In this document: one piece after another, positions 44,352 through 54,017 of the stretch
Position numbering within the stretch: the first letter of the stretch is position 1
Layout: each line of letters opens with the position of its first letter
Source of the DNA: Bacillus sp. N1-1
GTDB taxonomy: Bacteria; Bacillota; Bacilli; Bacillales; Guptibacillaceae
Assembly: GCF_009818105.1 (NCBI RefSeq)
Contig: NZ_CP046564.1
Location: 3,100,001 to 3,164,000 of the forward strand
DNA length: 64,000 nt
Direction of reading: 5' to 3'
Notes under the pieces: model-generated
Databases searched by the model: none
The model's input: only the letters and a program-made list of their open reading frames with translations
Told to the model about the DNA's origin: nothing
Made by a program: the position numbers and the translations under genes

Positions 44352-45347
44352 TTATTCAGAATATAAATACATTAACTCAGGGGATTGCGGCGTTGATAGA
44401 AGTTGCTGAATGCCTAAAAGATCTTTGTCGGGCCCCATGAGTTTTGCAGCTGTCATTTCAAATAATGAATTAAAACCAAGGTTTTGCTTATATTGAATAA
44501 CTTGTAGCTTGTTATCTCCAAGATCTTTCTTCATTCCTTCAATTGTATCTTCTAAATTACCAAGATCATCTACAAGGTTCACTTCTTTCGCTTGTCTTCC
44601 ATCGTATATTCTACCGTCAGCAAGTTCACGGACTTTGCTTTCGTCTATTCCTCTACCTTCACTCACGACCCGAACAAACTGATCATATGAGTTATCAATC
44701 ATTGATTGTAAAATCTCTCGCTCTTCTTCGGTCATTTCTCGGCTCGGTGACATGATATCTTTATGAGGACCGCTCTTAATCGTCTCCCACTTCACACCAA
44801 CTTTTTCAGCTAATTCTGCATAATTCATTGATTGCATGATTACCCCAATTGAACCTGTAATTGTAGAAGGACTTGCTACAATTTTATCTGTCGGAGCAGA
44901 AATGTAATAACCTGCAGAAGCTGTCATACTTCCCATTGAAGCGTAGATCGGTTTATCCGTTTTTTCTTTGATCTCCAAAAGTTTATCGTGAATCTCTTCA
45001 CTTTCTACCACACCACCGCCTGGCGTATTCAACCTTAATATAATACCTTTTACGCTCTTATCTTCTGCAGCATGCTCTAACCGCTTCATAAATATATCGT
45101 GATTGTATCCAGCCTGCGGTAAAAAGCTGGTATTCGTTCCTGTATCTTGAATAACACCTTCCACATTAAGAACGGCGATTTTATTCGAGCTGCTCCCTTC
45201 TTCAATAACCGTCTCAGCAAATTGGTCTGTCGTGTTCATTTCCTCCTGCCACCCGCCAAATGCCAGACTTGAAACAAAATTAAAGCCAAGTGATACGATG
45301 ATGAGAACAACTGTAATACCTAATGCAATCCATCGTTTTCCATTCAT
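44352..45347 (-). CDS. sppA: Signal peptide peptidase SppA
   Basis: 331 residues: N-terminal membrane anchor (about 7-29), then the S49 protease domain. GVVESEEIHDKL, the nucleophile Ser in GSMTASAGYYISAP, SPSTITGSIGVI and a downstream Lys in the IKSGPHKDIMSPSREMT segment form the Ser/Lys active site. It degrades remnant signal peptides at the membrane. GGAGGCTTACT precedes the ATG. First gene of the sppA-yteJ operon, with a near-consensus sigma-W promoter. Confidence 0.94.
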   Translation of the reverse strand: MNGKRWIALGITVVLIIVSLGFNFVSSLAFGGWQEEMNTTDQFAETVIEEGSSSNKIAVLNVEGVIQDTGTNTSFLPQAGYNHDIFMKRLEHAAEDKSVKGIILRLNTPGGGVVESEEIHDKLLEIKEKTDKPIYASMGSMTASAGYYISAPTDKIVASPSTITGSIGVIMQSMNYAELAEKVGVKWETIKSGPHKDIMSPSREMTEEEREILQSMIDNSYDQFVRVVSEGRGIDESKVRELADGRIYDGRQAKEVNLVDDLGNLEDTIEGMKKDLGDNKLQVIQYKQNLGFNSLFEMTAAKLMGPDKDLLGIQQLLSTPQSPELMYLYSE

Positions 45348-45382
45348 AGTAAGCCTCCTCTATATCCTGATGCTATCTTATG

Positions 45383-45409
45383 TACGATGAGACCAAGTTA
45401 TTGGTTTCA
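45383..45409 (-). promoter_or_regulatory. Sigma-W promoter of sppA-yteJ
   Basis: Minus strand TGAAAC, 17 bases, CGTA: exact consensus elements. B. subtilis sppA-yteJ is a known sigma-W target. Confidence 0.78.
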
Positions 45410-45630
45410 TATTTTTGAGAATACCATACAAAATAAGGAAGCGCACTTCCTAGACGTACGGAAACAAATTTAGTACAACTCTATTGGATAGAATAAGTAT
45501 TGTTCTTCTCACTCCATTTTAAAATCGTTTTAACGCCTTATAAAGGCAACTAAATTCAATTTTTTCTTTTTTCTAAAAAGAGAGAGTGTTAAAGTAAAAA
45601 GGACTAACAGTTGGACAAGGAGGAATTCAA

Positions 45631-46428
45631 ATGCCAAATCGACGTAATTTGTTTTTTTTCTACAAACAGACAAAAGAAATCCAGGAAAAGGTAGAACCTT
45701 TGAAGGCACTTGCAGAAAAAAATGATTTTCATATTGTAGAAAGTCCTGAAGAGGCGAGCATTATCGCTAGTATCGGGGGAGACGGAGCTTTTCTTCAAGC
45801 GGTTAGAAAAACAGGCTTTCGTGAAGATTGTCTCTATGTCGGTATTTCTACTGGCGAGCTAGGATTTTATTGTGATTTCCACATCGACAACATTCAAAAT
45901 ATGGTGGACGACATTTTATCAGAAGGTATTGAAGTACGTCGTTATCCGACAATAGAAGTAATGGTAAACAACGAATCCTCTTTCTATTGCTTGAATGAAT
46001 GCACCATTCGATCATCAATTATTAAAACACTTGCTATGGAAGTATACGTAGAAGATTTTCACTTTGAAACGTTTCGGGGAGATGGCCTCATTGTTTCCAC
46101 CCCAACAGGAAGTACGGCATATAACAAATCCGTAAATGGTGCTGTGGTAGATCCTAAACTTGCTTGTATGCAAGTAAGCGAACTTGCTTCACTTAACAAT
46201 AATCATTACCGTACACTTGGCTCTCCATTTTTATTAAGTGATGAGAGAACGCTTACGCTTCAAGTCATTCAAGACGGCAATGACTATCCGGTTATCGGTA
46301 TCGATAATGAAGCGATGAGCATACAACATGCTAAAGAAATTCAAATTCATATCCCAGAAAAACGCATCAAAACTGTTAAGCTTAAAAACAATTCTTTTTG
46401 GCATAAAGTGCAAAGAAGTTTTCTTTAA
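45631..46428 (+). CDS. nadK: NAD kinase
   Basis: 265 residues. GGDG motif at 49-52 (ASIGGDGAFLQAVRK), NECTIRS and STPTGSTAYNKSVNGAVVDP are the ATP/NAD site. It phosphorylates NAD to NADP. Position between sppA and ytcJ corresponds to B. subtilis ytdI (second NAD kinase, ppnKB), so a second copy probably exists elsewhere. AAGGAGGAATTCAA precedes the ATG. Confidence 0.94.
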   Translation: MPNRRNLFFFYKQTKEIQEKVEPLKALAEKNDFHIVESPEEASIIASIGGDGAFLQAVRKTGFREDCLYVGISTGELGFYCDFHIDNIQNMVDDILSEGIEVRRYPTIEVMVNNESSFYCLNECTIRSSIIKTLAMEVYVEDFHFETFRGDGLIVSTPTGSTAYNKSVNGAVVDPKLACMQVSELASLNNNHYRTLGSPFLLSDERTLTLQVIQDGNDYPVIGIDNEAMSIQHAKEIQIHIPEKRIKTVKLKNNSFWHKVQRSFL

Positions 46429-46430
46429 GG

Positions 46431-46463
46431 AAAAGCGCCGCAAAATATGCGGCGCTTTTGTAT
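46431..46463. terminator. Bidirectional terminator between nadK and ytcJ
   Basis: 12-bp GC-rich perfect stem AAAAGCGCCGCA/TGCGGCGCTTTT with a 5-base loop. T runs are present on both sides. Confidence 0.88.
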
Positions 46464-46477
46464 TGAATTAAATTTGA

Positions 46478-48079
46478 CTAAGAGAAATCATTTTTTTCAT
46501 ACACAACCGTTTCATCCACAACTGTCATGACCGGATTTGTTTCAAGTATAAGATCTGGATCACAATGAAAGATATCACGATCTAAAACAGTAAAATCAGC
46601 ATCAAAGTTCTCTTTAATCATACCTCTTTCATGCTCTCTTCCAATAGCAAACGCACTGCCTTTTGTAAAAAGAGAGACGCTCTCAAACACCGACAACTTT
46701 TGTTCAGGATAATACCCACCATGAGATTCTTCAGGACGTTTTCGTGTAACAGCTGCATGAATACCTAGTAATGGATTGACAGGTTCAATTGGCGCATCCG
46801 ACCCACCAGCAATGGGTACCCCACTTTCAAGAAGGGTTTTCCATGCAAAGGACATTCCCATTCTATCTTCTCCAAGACGTTCCATAACCCACGGAAAGTC
46901 TGATGCAACAAATCTTGGCTGAATATCGAGAATGACTGAAAGCTGTTTTAATCGCTTTAATAAATCTTCACGCATTACTTGAGTGTGAATCAGGCGATCT
47001 CTCAAACCGTATGGAGCAGGGTACTGTTCAATGGCTTCAATCGCATACTCAAGAGCCAGATCACCAATGACATGAATGGCCACAGGCATATCATGCGACC
47101 TCGCTTTCTTAACAAGTTCAGTCAGCCCTTCAATGCTATGAATGGCAACTCCTGACGTGTCAGGGGAATCATTGTATGGATGGCTTAACAATGCCGTCCG
47201 TCCTCCCAGTGCCCCATCAGCAAAGATCTTCATCGCACCAAGTTCAACATAGTTTGTTCCATCTCCAAAGCCTAGCCCCTGTTTTCGCATGTCTTCGATA
47301 ACTTCGTGATGCACGAGTAAATTCGCTCTGAATTTGCGCTGACCATTGATCACATTCAAAAAAGTTTCGTAAGTACGCGTAAACCCACCGTAATAGTTTA
47401 AATCTTCACTATGACCACCTGTCACTCCTTGCGCAACGAGATCATCTACTGAACACGATAGTGCTTTTTCGAGAAACTCGATGCTTACCTCAGGCATAGC
47501 ATCCTTAACTAATTCCTGTGCACGGTCAAGTAAATACCCAGTTGCTCTGCCGTTATTATCACGCATAATCACGCCACCTTCAGGATCAGGCGTATCATCC
47601 GTAATCCCCGCAAGATCGAGCGCAATTGAGTTAGCAAGAATCGCATGTCGACATACTCTTGTTAACATCATCGGATGATCTGGCGCAATCTCATCCAACT
47701 CATCACGATGAAAGATTTTTCGATCCTGAAAATTGTTTTCATTCCAACCTTCTCCAATCACCCACTCAAATGGGGCAATTTCATCTACTTTCTTTTCAAG
47801 AAGACTTTTCATTTCTTCTGCAGAACCAGCTTCCGATAAATCAAGGCGAAGGAGCTTTTCCCCATGCCCAATCATATGAAGATGACTATCGACAAATCCA
47901 GGAATCATCACATTCCCTTTCAAATCATACTGTGCCGTCAGTTCTTTTCCGAACATCGAGGTAAGTTCTGATTTAGACCCGACCTTTTTTATTCGGCCAT
48001 TTTCTGTATAAACAGCTTCTACTGTTTCATTTTCATGTTCAAGCGTATAGATCTTTCCACCAAACCAAAGCGTTCCCAC
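46478..48079 (-). CDS. ytcJ: Amidohydrolase family protein (YtcJ-like)
   Basis: 533 residues. PGFVDSHLHMIGHG is the metal-binding HxH of amidohydrolase_3, followed by MPVAIHVIGDLALEYAIEAI and the GGSDAPIEPVNPLLGIHAAVTR metal Asp region. A C-terminal beta strand carries DADFTVLDRDIF. It belongs to the YtcJ/exoenzyme-regulatory group; the substrate is unknown. The start is GTG at 48079 with GGGGAGAACATGA upstream. It diverges from the MurG-like gene. Confidence 0.87.
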   Translation of the reverse strand: MGTLWFGGKIYTLEHENETVEAVYTENGRIKKVGSKSELTSMFGKELTAQYDLKGNVMIPGFVDSHLHMIGHGEKLLRLDLSEAGSAEEMKSLLEKKVDEIAPFEWVIGEGWNENNFQDRKIFHRDELDEIAPDHPMMLTRVCRHAILANSIALDLAGITDDTPDPEGGVIMRDNNGRATGYLLDRAQELVKDAMPEVSIEFLEKALSCSVDDLVAQGVTGGHSEDLNYYGGFTRTYETFLNVINGQRKFRANLLVHHEVIEDMRKQGLGFGDGTNYVELGAMKIFADGALGGRTALLSHPYNDSPDTSGVAIHSIEGLTELVKKARSHDMPVAIHVIGDLALEYAIEAIEQYPAPYGLRDRLIHTQVMREDLLKRLKQLSVILDIQPRFVASDFPWVMERLGEDRMGMSFAWKTLLESGVPIAGGSDAPIEPVNPLLGIHAAVTRKRPEESHGGYYPEQKLSVFESVSLFTKGSAFAIGREHERGMIKENFDADFTVLDRDIFHCDPDLILETNPVMTVVDETVVYEKNDFS

Positions 48080-48244
48080 TCATGTTCTCCCCTTTATGCC
48101 AATTGTGAGCTTATTGTATCATTCCTATTATAAACTGTGAATCTTCTGGTTTTTCTTCAAACTCTTGGTTGATTTTTCAATCATGATACAATAAGAATAA
48201 CTAAGAGAAAGTGCAAGACAATTGTTGAAGGTGAGGAAATCACG

Positions 48245-49312
48245 TTGAAGAAGAAGATTTTATTTACAGGCGGTGGATCAGCCGGACACGTTACCGTTAA
48301 TTTAGCTCTTATCCCCCGTTTCTTAGAAGAAGATTGGGATATCCATTATATCGGATCCGAAAAAGGGATTGAACGTCAGCTTATAGAACCCGTTAAAGGT
48401 GTTAGGTATCATCACGTTGCAACTGGAAAGCTAAGAAGATATTTTGACTGGAATAACTTTAAAGATCCTTTTAAAGTCATTAAAGGCGTTGGAGAAGCTT
48501 TCTCTATTATTAAACGAGAAAAACCATCTGTTATTTTCTCAAAAGGTGGATTTGTTTCTGTCCCGGTTGTGATTGCCGGTAAAATGAACGGAGTACCTGT
48601 CATTATTCACGAATCTGATTTAACTCCCGGGCTTGCTAACAAAGTAGCAATTCCTTTCGCATCAAAAGTGTGCACCACTTTTCCAGAAACTGTGAAGCAC
48701 CTTCCTGAAAATAAGGCAGAATACATTGGGGCTGTTGTCCGAGATGAATTAAAAAGCGGGAACCGATCAAAAGGACTCTCATTCGCTGAATTTAGTGGAA
48801 CAAAACCAGTAATGCTTATTATGGGAGGTAGTCTAGGAGCAAAGCGGATCAACGAATCGGTTCGTAACCAGCTCAATCAGTTGCTCCAAACTTTCGATAT
48901 CCTTCACCTTACAGGTAAAGGACAGGTTGATGAGTCACTTCAAATGAAAGGTTACAAACAATTTGAATATGTAACAGATGAACTTCCTGATCTATTAGCA
49001 ATGGCCGACTTAATCGTTTCTAGAGCTGGATCGAATTCTATCTTTGAATTCCTTGCGCTAAAGAAACCAATGTTGCTCATTCCACTATCGAGAGCAGCAA
49101 GTAGAGGTGACCAAATCTTAAATGCTCAATCATTTCAAAAATCGGGCTATGCCAACGTTTTGTTAGAAGAAGATTTAACTGACGCTTCTTTCTTAAGATT
49201 AGTACGCGAAACTTATGAGAAACGGTCGACTTACTTAAAAGCAATGGAGCAAGATAATGCCGGAGATCAAGCGAATAAAATCGAGTCATTGATTAAAAGC
49301 ATCGCAAAATAA
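48245..49312 (+). CDS. MurG-like UDP-GlcNAc transferase (paralogue)
   Basis: 355 residues, TTG start at 48245 behind AGGTGAGG. GT28 fold: glycine-rich loop [17 protein letters not shown] (catalytic His kept; canonical MurG reads GGTGGH), [23 protein letters not shown], the second loop [15 protein letters not shown] and the donor site [23 protein letters not shown]. It would transfer GlcNAc to lipid I. The true murG normally lies in the division/cell-wall cluster, so this is probably a second copy, as found in the B. cereus group. Confidence 0.85.
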   Translation: MKKKILFTGGGSAGHVTVNLALIPRFLEEDWDIHYIGSEKGIERQLIEPVKGVRYHHVATGKLRRYFDWNNFKDPFKVIKGVGEAFSIIKREKPSVIFSKGGFVSVPVVIAGKMNGVPVIIHESDLTPGLANKVAIPFASKVCTTFPETVKHLPENKAEYIGAVVRDELKSGNRSKGLSFAEFSGTKPVMLIMGGSLGAKRINESVRNQLNQLLQTFDILHLTGKGQVDESLQMKGYKQFEYVTDELPDLLAMADLIVSRAGSNSIFEFLALKKPMLLIPLSRAASRGDQILNAQSFQKSGYANVLLEEDLTDASFLRLVRETYEKRSTYLKAMEQDNAGDQANKIESLIKSIAK

Positions 49313-49316
49313 GAAG

Positions 49317-49346
49317 AAGAGGACCAAAAAATGGTCCTCTTTTTTA
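49317..49346 (+). terminator. Terminator of the MurG-like gene
   Basis: 10-bp perfect stem AAGAGGACCA/TGGTCCTCTT with a 5-base loop, then TTTTTT on the plus strand. Confidence 0.88.
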
Positions 49347-49373
49347 ATTACCTATAAGATGTGTTGTCTTATT

Positions 49374-50951
49374 TTATGAAGCTCCCTGCGTTTCTTTTTG
49401 TCGGAGTTCAATTCTTCTTATCTTTCCAGACGTGGTCTTTGGAAGTTCCTCAATAAATTCAATCTTACGGGGGTATTTGTACGGCGCCGTCAGCTCTTTA
49501 ACATGGTCTTGAAGCTCACGAGTTAACGCATCACCTGCCTGACTGGTATCTTTTAATACAATATATGCTTTAACGATATTCCCTCTTACTTCATCTGGAC
49601 TTGCCACGACGGCACACTCCTGAACAGCTGGATGCTTAACGAGAGCATCTTCCACTTCAAAAGGTCCAATGGTATATCCAGAGCTAATAATAATATCATC
49701 ACCTCTCCCCTCAAACCAGAAGTAGCCATCGTCATCTTTGGACGCCTTATCCCCTGTTAAATAATAATCCCCTCTATATGCCATCTGTGTACGCTCTTGA
49801 TCTTGATAGTACTTTTTGAAAAGAGCTGGCACATCTTTATGCACGGCAATATCGCCAACTTCTCCAACTTGAGCCGGCTCTCCCTCTTCATTGATAATTT
49901 CTACCTGGTTTCCCGGGGTTGGTTTCCCCATTGACCCTGGTTTTACTTCCATTCCTTTTAGAATGCCAACAAGCAGCGTATTTTCCGTTTGACCGTAGCC
50001 GTCTCTTACATCGATTTTAAAATACTTTCTAAACGTATCAATAACCTCACGATTAAGAGGTTCTCCCGCTGAAACGGCACTCCGTAGGACGGCGAGATTG
50101 TAGCGATCCAAACCATCTACTTTTGCCATTAATCGGTATTCTGTCGGAGTACAACAAAGAACATTAATGTCGTATATGGAAAGGAAACCAAGATATGCTT
50201 CAGGATCAAATTTACCACTGTATAAGAATCCAGTAGCTCCACTGCCTAACGTAGCAACAAATGGACTCCATATCCACTTCTGCCAACCAGGTCCAGCTGT
50301 TGCCCAAACGTTATCCCCTTCCTGAATATCAAGCCAGGATGCAGAAGTGGTTCTTAAATGAGCATACGCCCAACCATGGCTATGCACAACGCCTTTAGGA
50401 TTACCAGTGGTACCTGACGTATAGGAAAGGAATGCCATATCATCACGCAATGTGTTAACGGCCTCGAAAGAAGCGTTTTCATTTTCGGATTGTTGAAGTA
50501 ATGGAAGCCACCCACTTGTCTCTTTCCCGACACTGAACTTATATTTCAGTGAAGGCGCATCACTTTCTACCCCTGCAAATGCTTCAATTAATTGCGATTC
50601 ACAAATAACCGCCTTTGCTTCTGCATGATTTATTCGGTATACCAGATCCTTCTTCCGTAACATTTCCGAGGAAGGAATAACGACAAGGCCTGCTTTTAGA
50701 CATGCAATGTAGACAGCATATGTATCAATAAGCCTAGGCATCATAATTAACACCCGATCTTGCGGTGCTAATCCTCCACTTGTTAAAGCACCGGCAATGC
50801 GGTTCGCCTTTTCAAATAATTGCTTGTATGTAATTTCCTGCTCATCACCTTGATCGCTTCGCCATTTTAAAGCAACCTTGTCTTCATTAGAAACAAATCG
50901 TTCCATTTCACTTGTTAAATTATAATATTCTGGTGCAATTAAGTCTTTCAT
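49374..50951 (-). CDS. ytcI: Acyl-CoA ligase (acetyl-CoA synthetase-like, MbcS/YtcI type)
   Basis: 525 residues of the ANL superfamily. P-loop LSYTSGTTGNPKGVVHSH, DGYGQTENTLLVG, the hinge YWFEGRGDDIIISSGYTIGPFEVE and the C-terminal catalytic Lys in LPKTTSGKIRRIELR. It activates a short or branched acid to its CoA thioester. Position beside sspA matches B. subtilis ytcI. The acid substrate is not determinable. Monocistronic on the minus strand. Confidence 0.9.
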   Translation of the reverse strand: MKDLIAPEYYNLTSEMERFVSNEDKVALKWRSDQGDEQEITYKQLFEKANRIAGALTSGGLAPQDRVLIMMPRLIDTYAVYIACLKAGLVVIPSSEMLRKKDLVYRINHAEAKAVICESQLIEAFAGVESDAPSLKYKFSVGKETSGWLPLLQQSENENASFEAVNTLRDDMAFLSYTSGTTGNPKGVVHSHGWAYAHLRTTSASWLDIQEGDNVWATAGPGWQKWIWSPFVATLGSGATGFLYSGKFDPEAYLGFLSIYDINVLCCTPTEYRLMAKVDGLDRYNLAVLRSAVSAGEPLNREVIDTFRKYFKIDVRDGYGQTENTLLVGILKGMEVKPGSMGKPTPGNQVEIINEEGEPAQVGEVGDIAVHKDVPALFKKYYQDQERTQMAYRGDYYLTGDKASKDDDGYFWFEGRGDDIIISSGYTIGPFEVEDALVKHPAVQECAVVASPDEVRGNIVKAYIVLKDTSQAGDALTRELQDHVKELTAPYKYPRKIEFIEELPKTTSGKIRRIELRQKETQGAS

Positions 50952-51054
50952 CGTGTGCCTCCTCTATTATGTAATAGTTACATTATACACAAAAGTATGA
51001 AAGTTTTGAATCTAATCAAGCGAAAACAGCCGCTCATACAACGCTGCTGGAAGC

Positions 51055-51088
51055 AATAAAAGAGGAAGATGCTGATGCATCTTCCTCT
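51055..51088 (-). terminator. Terminator of sspA
   Basis: 12-bp perfect stem AGAGGAAGATGC/GCATCTTCCTCT with a 4-base loop, then TTTTATT on the minus strand. Confidence 0.85.
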
Positions 51089-51104
51089 GAGCCAATTTAT
51101 TCAA

Positions 51105-51305
51105 TTATTTGGAATATCCTCCGAACTGCTGTTCAGACTGCTGAACAAGACGCTTTGTGATCTCGCCACCAACTGAGCCGTTTGAACGTGAAGTTGAATC
51201 AGGACCAAGATTCACGCCAAATTCAGAAGCAATTTCATATTTCATTTGATCTAGAGCCTGCTGTACACCAGGGACTACAAGGTTGTTTGAACTGTTATTT
51301 GCCAT
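51105..51305 (-). CDS. sspA: Alpha/beta-type small acid-soluble spore protein
   Basis: 66 residues with the conserved [23 protein letters not shown] (the GPR protease recognition and cleavage site) and [18 protein letters not shown]. It coats and protects DNA in the spore. A strong AAGGAGGTGATTAACTC site precedes the ATG; the promoter upstream fits the forespore factor sigma-G. The symbol is given by synteny with B. subtilis sspA (between ytcI and thiI). Confidence 0.96.
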   Translation of the reverse strand: MANNSSNNLVVPGVQQALDQMKYEIASEFGVNLGPDSTSRSNGSVGGEITKRLVQQSEQQFGGYSK

Positions 51306-51327
51306 GAGTTAATCACCTCCTTGCTCA

Positions 51328-51357
51328 TATCATGTGATAGACAAGAAGGTGCTATCC
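51328..51357 (-). promoter_or_regulatory. Sigma-G-type promoter of sspA
   Basis: Minus strand GGATA, 18 bases, CATGATA. The sigma-G consensus is GYATR-N18-CATNMTA, so one mismatch overall. The leader would be about 20 bases. Confidence 0.6.
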
Positions 51358-51394
51358 TTAATAACTTATGGCATTGGGGTAAAATGCTGGAAGT

Positions 51395-52591
51395 CTAAAG
51401 CAATTCATCAAATGAATCGTCTTTTTCTTTAATGAGGATCGTTTCAACACCATTTACCGCTTCCTCAACAAGTTCATCAATTGGCAAGTATTGTTCAAAT
51501 TTATTCGCATGCTCACGTTTCGGCTTTGTTTTTGGAGCTTCAGGCAAGAATACCGTACAACAGTCTTCGTAAGGGCGAATTGAGATGTCATACAAGTCAA
51601 TCGCTCTTGAAATTCTCATAATTTCAATTTTATCCATCGAAATAAGCGGCCTTAATACCGGATAGTTTGTTACTTCGTTGATCGTATTCATACTCTGAAT
51701 CGTTTGACTTGCAACCTGGCCAAGACTTTCTCCTGTTGCAATGGCCAAAGCATTATTTTTCTCAGCAAGTTTTTCTGTAATGCGCATCATCATTCTTCTC
51801 ATAATCGTCATGCTATAGTTATCTGGCATTTCCTTTTGTATCGCCTTTTGCGTATTTGTAAACGGAACGATATGAAGGCGAATGTCCCCACCATAACGGG
51901 ATAAAACTTTTACAAGATCCTCCACTTTTTGTCTCGAACGTTCGCTTGTAAAAGGCGGACTGTGAAAATGAACAGCCTCAACTTTTACGCCTCGTTTCAT
52001 TGTAAGATAGCCTGCAACAGGACTATCAATACCACCAGAAAGCATGAGCATCACTTTATTGTCTTGTACAGTTGGCAATCCACCTGCACCTTCGGAATTA
52101 TTGCAGCTAAGATAAGCACCATCTTGCTTCACTTCAACTTTCAATTCCATGTCAGGATGGTGTACATCAACAGTCAATTTCTCTGTGTTACTTAATACAT
52201 ACCCTCCAATATCACGGTTCATGTCCTGCGATCGGTGCGGAAACTGTTTGAATGGCCTTCTAACCGTTACTTTAAACGTCATACTGTCGTTACCCATTTG
52301 ATCTTTCACTAGCTGTAATGCTTTTTCTTTAATCAAATCTATGTCGTGTTCTGTTTTTATAGCCACACTTAAAGAATGAATCCCAAAAATTGTTTTAAGT
52401 TTCATTAAAATTGGTTCTGGATCTTCGTCATTAAGTTTGACAATCATTCGATCAAAAGATTGATGTACTTCAATTGCCGGGTAATCCGACAATACTTGCT
52501 TCACTCTTTTTTTCAAAGATGTAATAAAACCTTTTCTATTTTTCCCTTTAAGAGAAATTTCACCGTAGCGAAGGATGATGTGATCATACAT
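51395..52591 (-). CDS. thiI: tRNA 4-thiouridine synthase / thiazole sulfur carrier enzyme ThiI
   Basis: 398 residues: N-terminal ferredoxin-like domain and THUMP domain (about 60-165), then the PP-loop ATP pyrophosphatase with MLMLSGGIDSPVAGYLTMKRG. The later FLPEAPKTKPKRE region follows. It lacks the rhodanese domain found in E. coli ThiI, as usual for Bacillus, where the partner desulfurase delivers sulfur. It lies five bases after the cysteine desulfurase gene, forming that pair. Confidence 0.95.
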   Translation of the reverse strand: MYDHIILRYGEISLKGKNRKGFITSLKKRVKQVLSDYPAIEVHQSFDRMIVKLNDEDPEPILMKLKTIFGIHSLSVAIKTEHDIDLIKEKALQLVKDQMGNDSMTFKVTVRRPFKQFPHRSQDMNRDIGGYVLSNTEKLTVDVHHPDMELKVEVKQDGAYLSCNNSEGAGGLPTVQDNKVMLMLSGGIDSPVAGYLTMKRGVKVEAVHFHSPPFTSERSRQKVEDLVKVLSRYGGDIRLHIVPFTNTQKAIQKEMPDNYSMTIMRRMMMRITEKLAEKNNALAIATGESLGQVASQTIQSMNTINEVTNYPVLRPLISMDKIEIMRISRAIDLYDISIRPYEDCCTVFLPEAPKTKPKREHANKFEQYLPIDELVEEAVNGVETILIKEKDDSFDELL

Positions 52592-52596
52592 AGCTA

Positions 52597-53736
52597 TTAC
52601 CTCATTACTTGTTTTAGTTTTGGTACTTCAGTTTGCAATTCGTTTAGAAATATATCAATTTGCTCTTTAGTCGTTTCAAAAGAAAGACTAATTCGAATAG
52701 CAGATCTTGCTCGTATCGTGGTCATACCAACTGCCGCTAATACATGGCTTATTTCAGCCGTTTTTGATGAACATGCGGAACGCGTAGAAACATAAATCTC
52801 TTTTTCTTCGAGCGCATGAATTAATACTTCTGGTTTAATACCAGGAACTGAAAAATTCACAATATGTGGCGCGCCTGACATTGAACTATTTAGCTCAATT
52901 CCGTCGATTTTTGATAGCTCTGCAAACACGTGCGTTCTTAAAGTTTCCAGCATGCTCTTTTGAGTTTTTGCTCTATTTAAATACAAGCGAAGAGCCTTTG
53001 CCATCGCAACAATTCCCGGGCCATTTTCTGTACCGGAGCGAATTTCCCTTTCCTGCCCTCCACCAGAGAGGAGTGGAAGCAAAGTGATCTTCTCTCGTTT
53101 AATTAATAAACCATTTCCTTTAAGACCGTGAAATTTATGAGCTGAGTACGAAACAAAATCGGCCTGAACATCATTAAAATCAAGTGGTACTTTTCCAATC
53201 CCCTGGACATCATCAATATGAAAAAGGGCACGTGACTTCTGCTTAATAAGATGTCCGATCTCTTTAATAGGTTGAATTGATCCCAGTTCATTATTCACAT
53301 GCATAATGGAAACAAGAATGGTATCAGGAGTGAGTGCTTTTTTTAGCTCATCTAAAGATACCTTCCCATCTTGATCAACTGGCAAATAGGTTACTGAAAA
53401 TCCTAATAATTCAAGTTGTCGAAATGCTTCTAAGGTAGAGGCATGTTCAATGCAACTCGTAATCAGATGCTTCCCCCGGTTCAAGTACTGAAATGCTGTT
53501 CCTTTGATGGCGAGATTATTACTTTCCGTTCCACCTGAAGTAAAAATAACTTCATTTATTTTCACGTGCAATAACTCTGCAATGCTTGATCTTGCTTGGC
53601 GGAGTAACCTTTCTACCTCTCCTCCTTTTCGGTGAAGAGAAGAAGGATTTGCAAAAAACTTTTCAGACACTGTACGAAAAGCATCAAGCGCTTCGTTATA
53701 CGGCTTCGTCGTAGCACTATTATCCAAATAAATCAT
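52597..53736 (-). CDS. nifZ: Cysteine desulfurase (IscS-like, partner of ThiI)
   Basis: 379 residues, fold type I PLP enzyme. MIYLDNSATTKP start, EVIFTSGGTESNNLAIKG, HIDDVQGIGK, the PLP-binding Lys in SYSAHKFHGLKGNG and the active-site Cys in STRSACSSKTAE. It passes sulfur to ThiI for tRNA s4U; B. subtilis has the same nifZ-thiI pair. The product of the gene five bases downstream is its likely partner. Confidence 0.93.
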   Translation of the reverse strand: MIYLDNSATTKPYNEALDAFRTVSEKFFANPSSLHRKGGEVERLLRQARSSIAELLHVKINEVIFTSGGTESNNLAIKGTAFQYLNRGKHLITSCIEHASTLEAFRQLELLGFSVTYLPVDQDGKVSLDELKKALTPDTILVSIMHVNNELGSIQPIKEIGHLIKQKSRALFHIDDVQGIGKVPLDFNDVQADFVSYSAHKFHGLKGNGLLIKREKITLLPLLSGGGQEREIRSGTENGPGIVAMAKALRLYLNRAKTQKSMLETLRTHVFAELSKIDGIELNSSMSGAPHIVNFSVPGIKPEVLIHALEEKEIYVSTRSACSSKTAEISHVLAAVGMTTIRARSAIRISLSFETTKEQIDIFLNELQTEVPKLKQVMR

Positions 53737-53906
53737 ATTATGACACCTTCAGTCATCTTTTATTTCCAACTAATAATCTTACCATAGGTTAAAGTAATTA
53801 CCAAATCAACTATTCTATCTTAAAGAGAAGGAACGATAGGATTAAACCTTTTCACCTATGGGTGATATTACCAAAGTCGCTTTATTCCATATACGAAAAG
53901 AGGAAA

Positions 53907-53921
53907 AATAGTCAGAATAAT
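53907..53921 (+). promoter_or_regulatory. CodY-box-like sequence upstream of brnQ
   Basis: AATAGTCAGAATAAT matches the CodY motif AATTTTCWGAAAATT at 11 of 15 positions, about 100 bases upstream of the ATG. A second partial box (right half TCCGAAAATT) is at 53974-53983. CodY control of such transporters is known in B. subtilis. Confidence 0.25.
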
Positions 53922-54017
53922 TAATCATTAGAAGAAACGTTATGATTCGTCGATTAATTGTGTTAATATGAAGTCCGAAAATTAGGACATGTTAAACAGT
54001 TGATTCAGGAGGCAATT

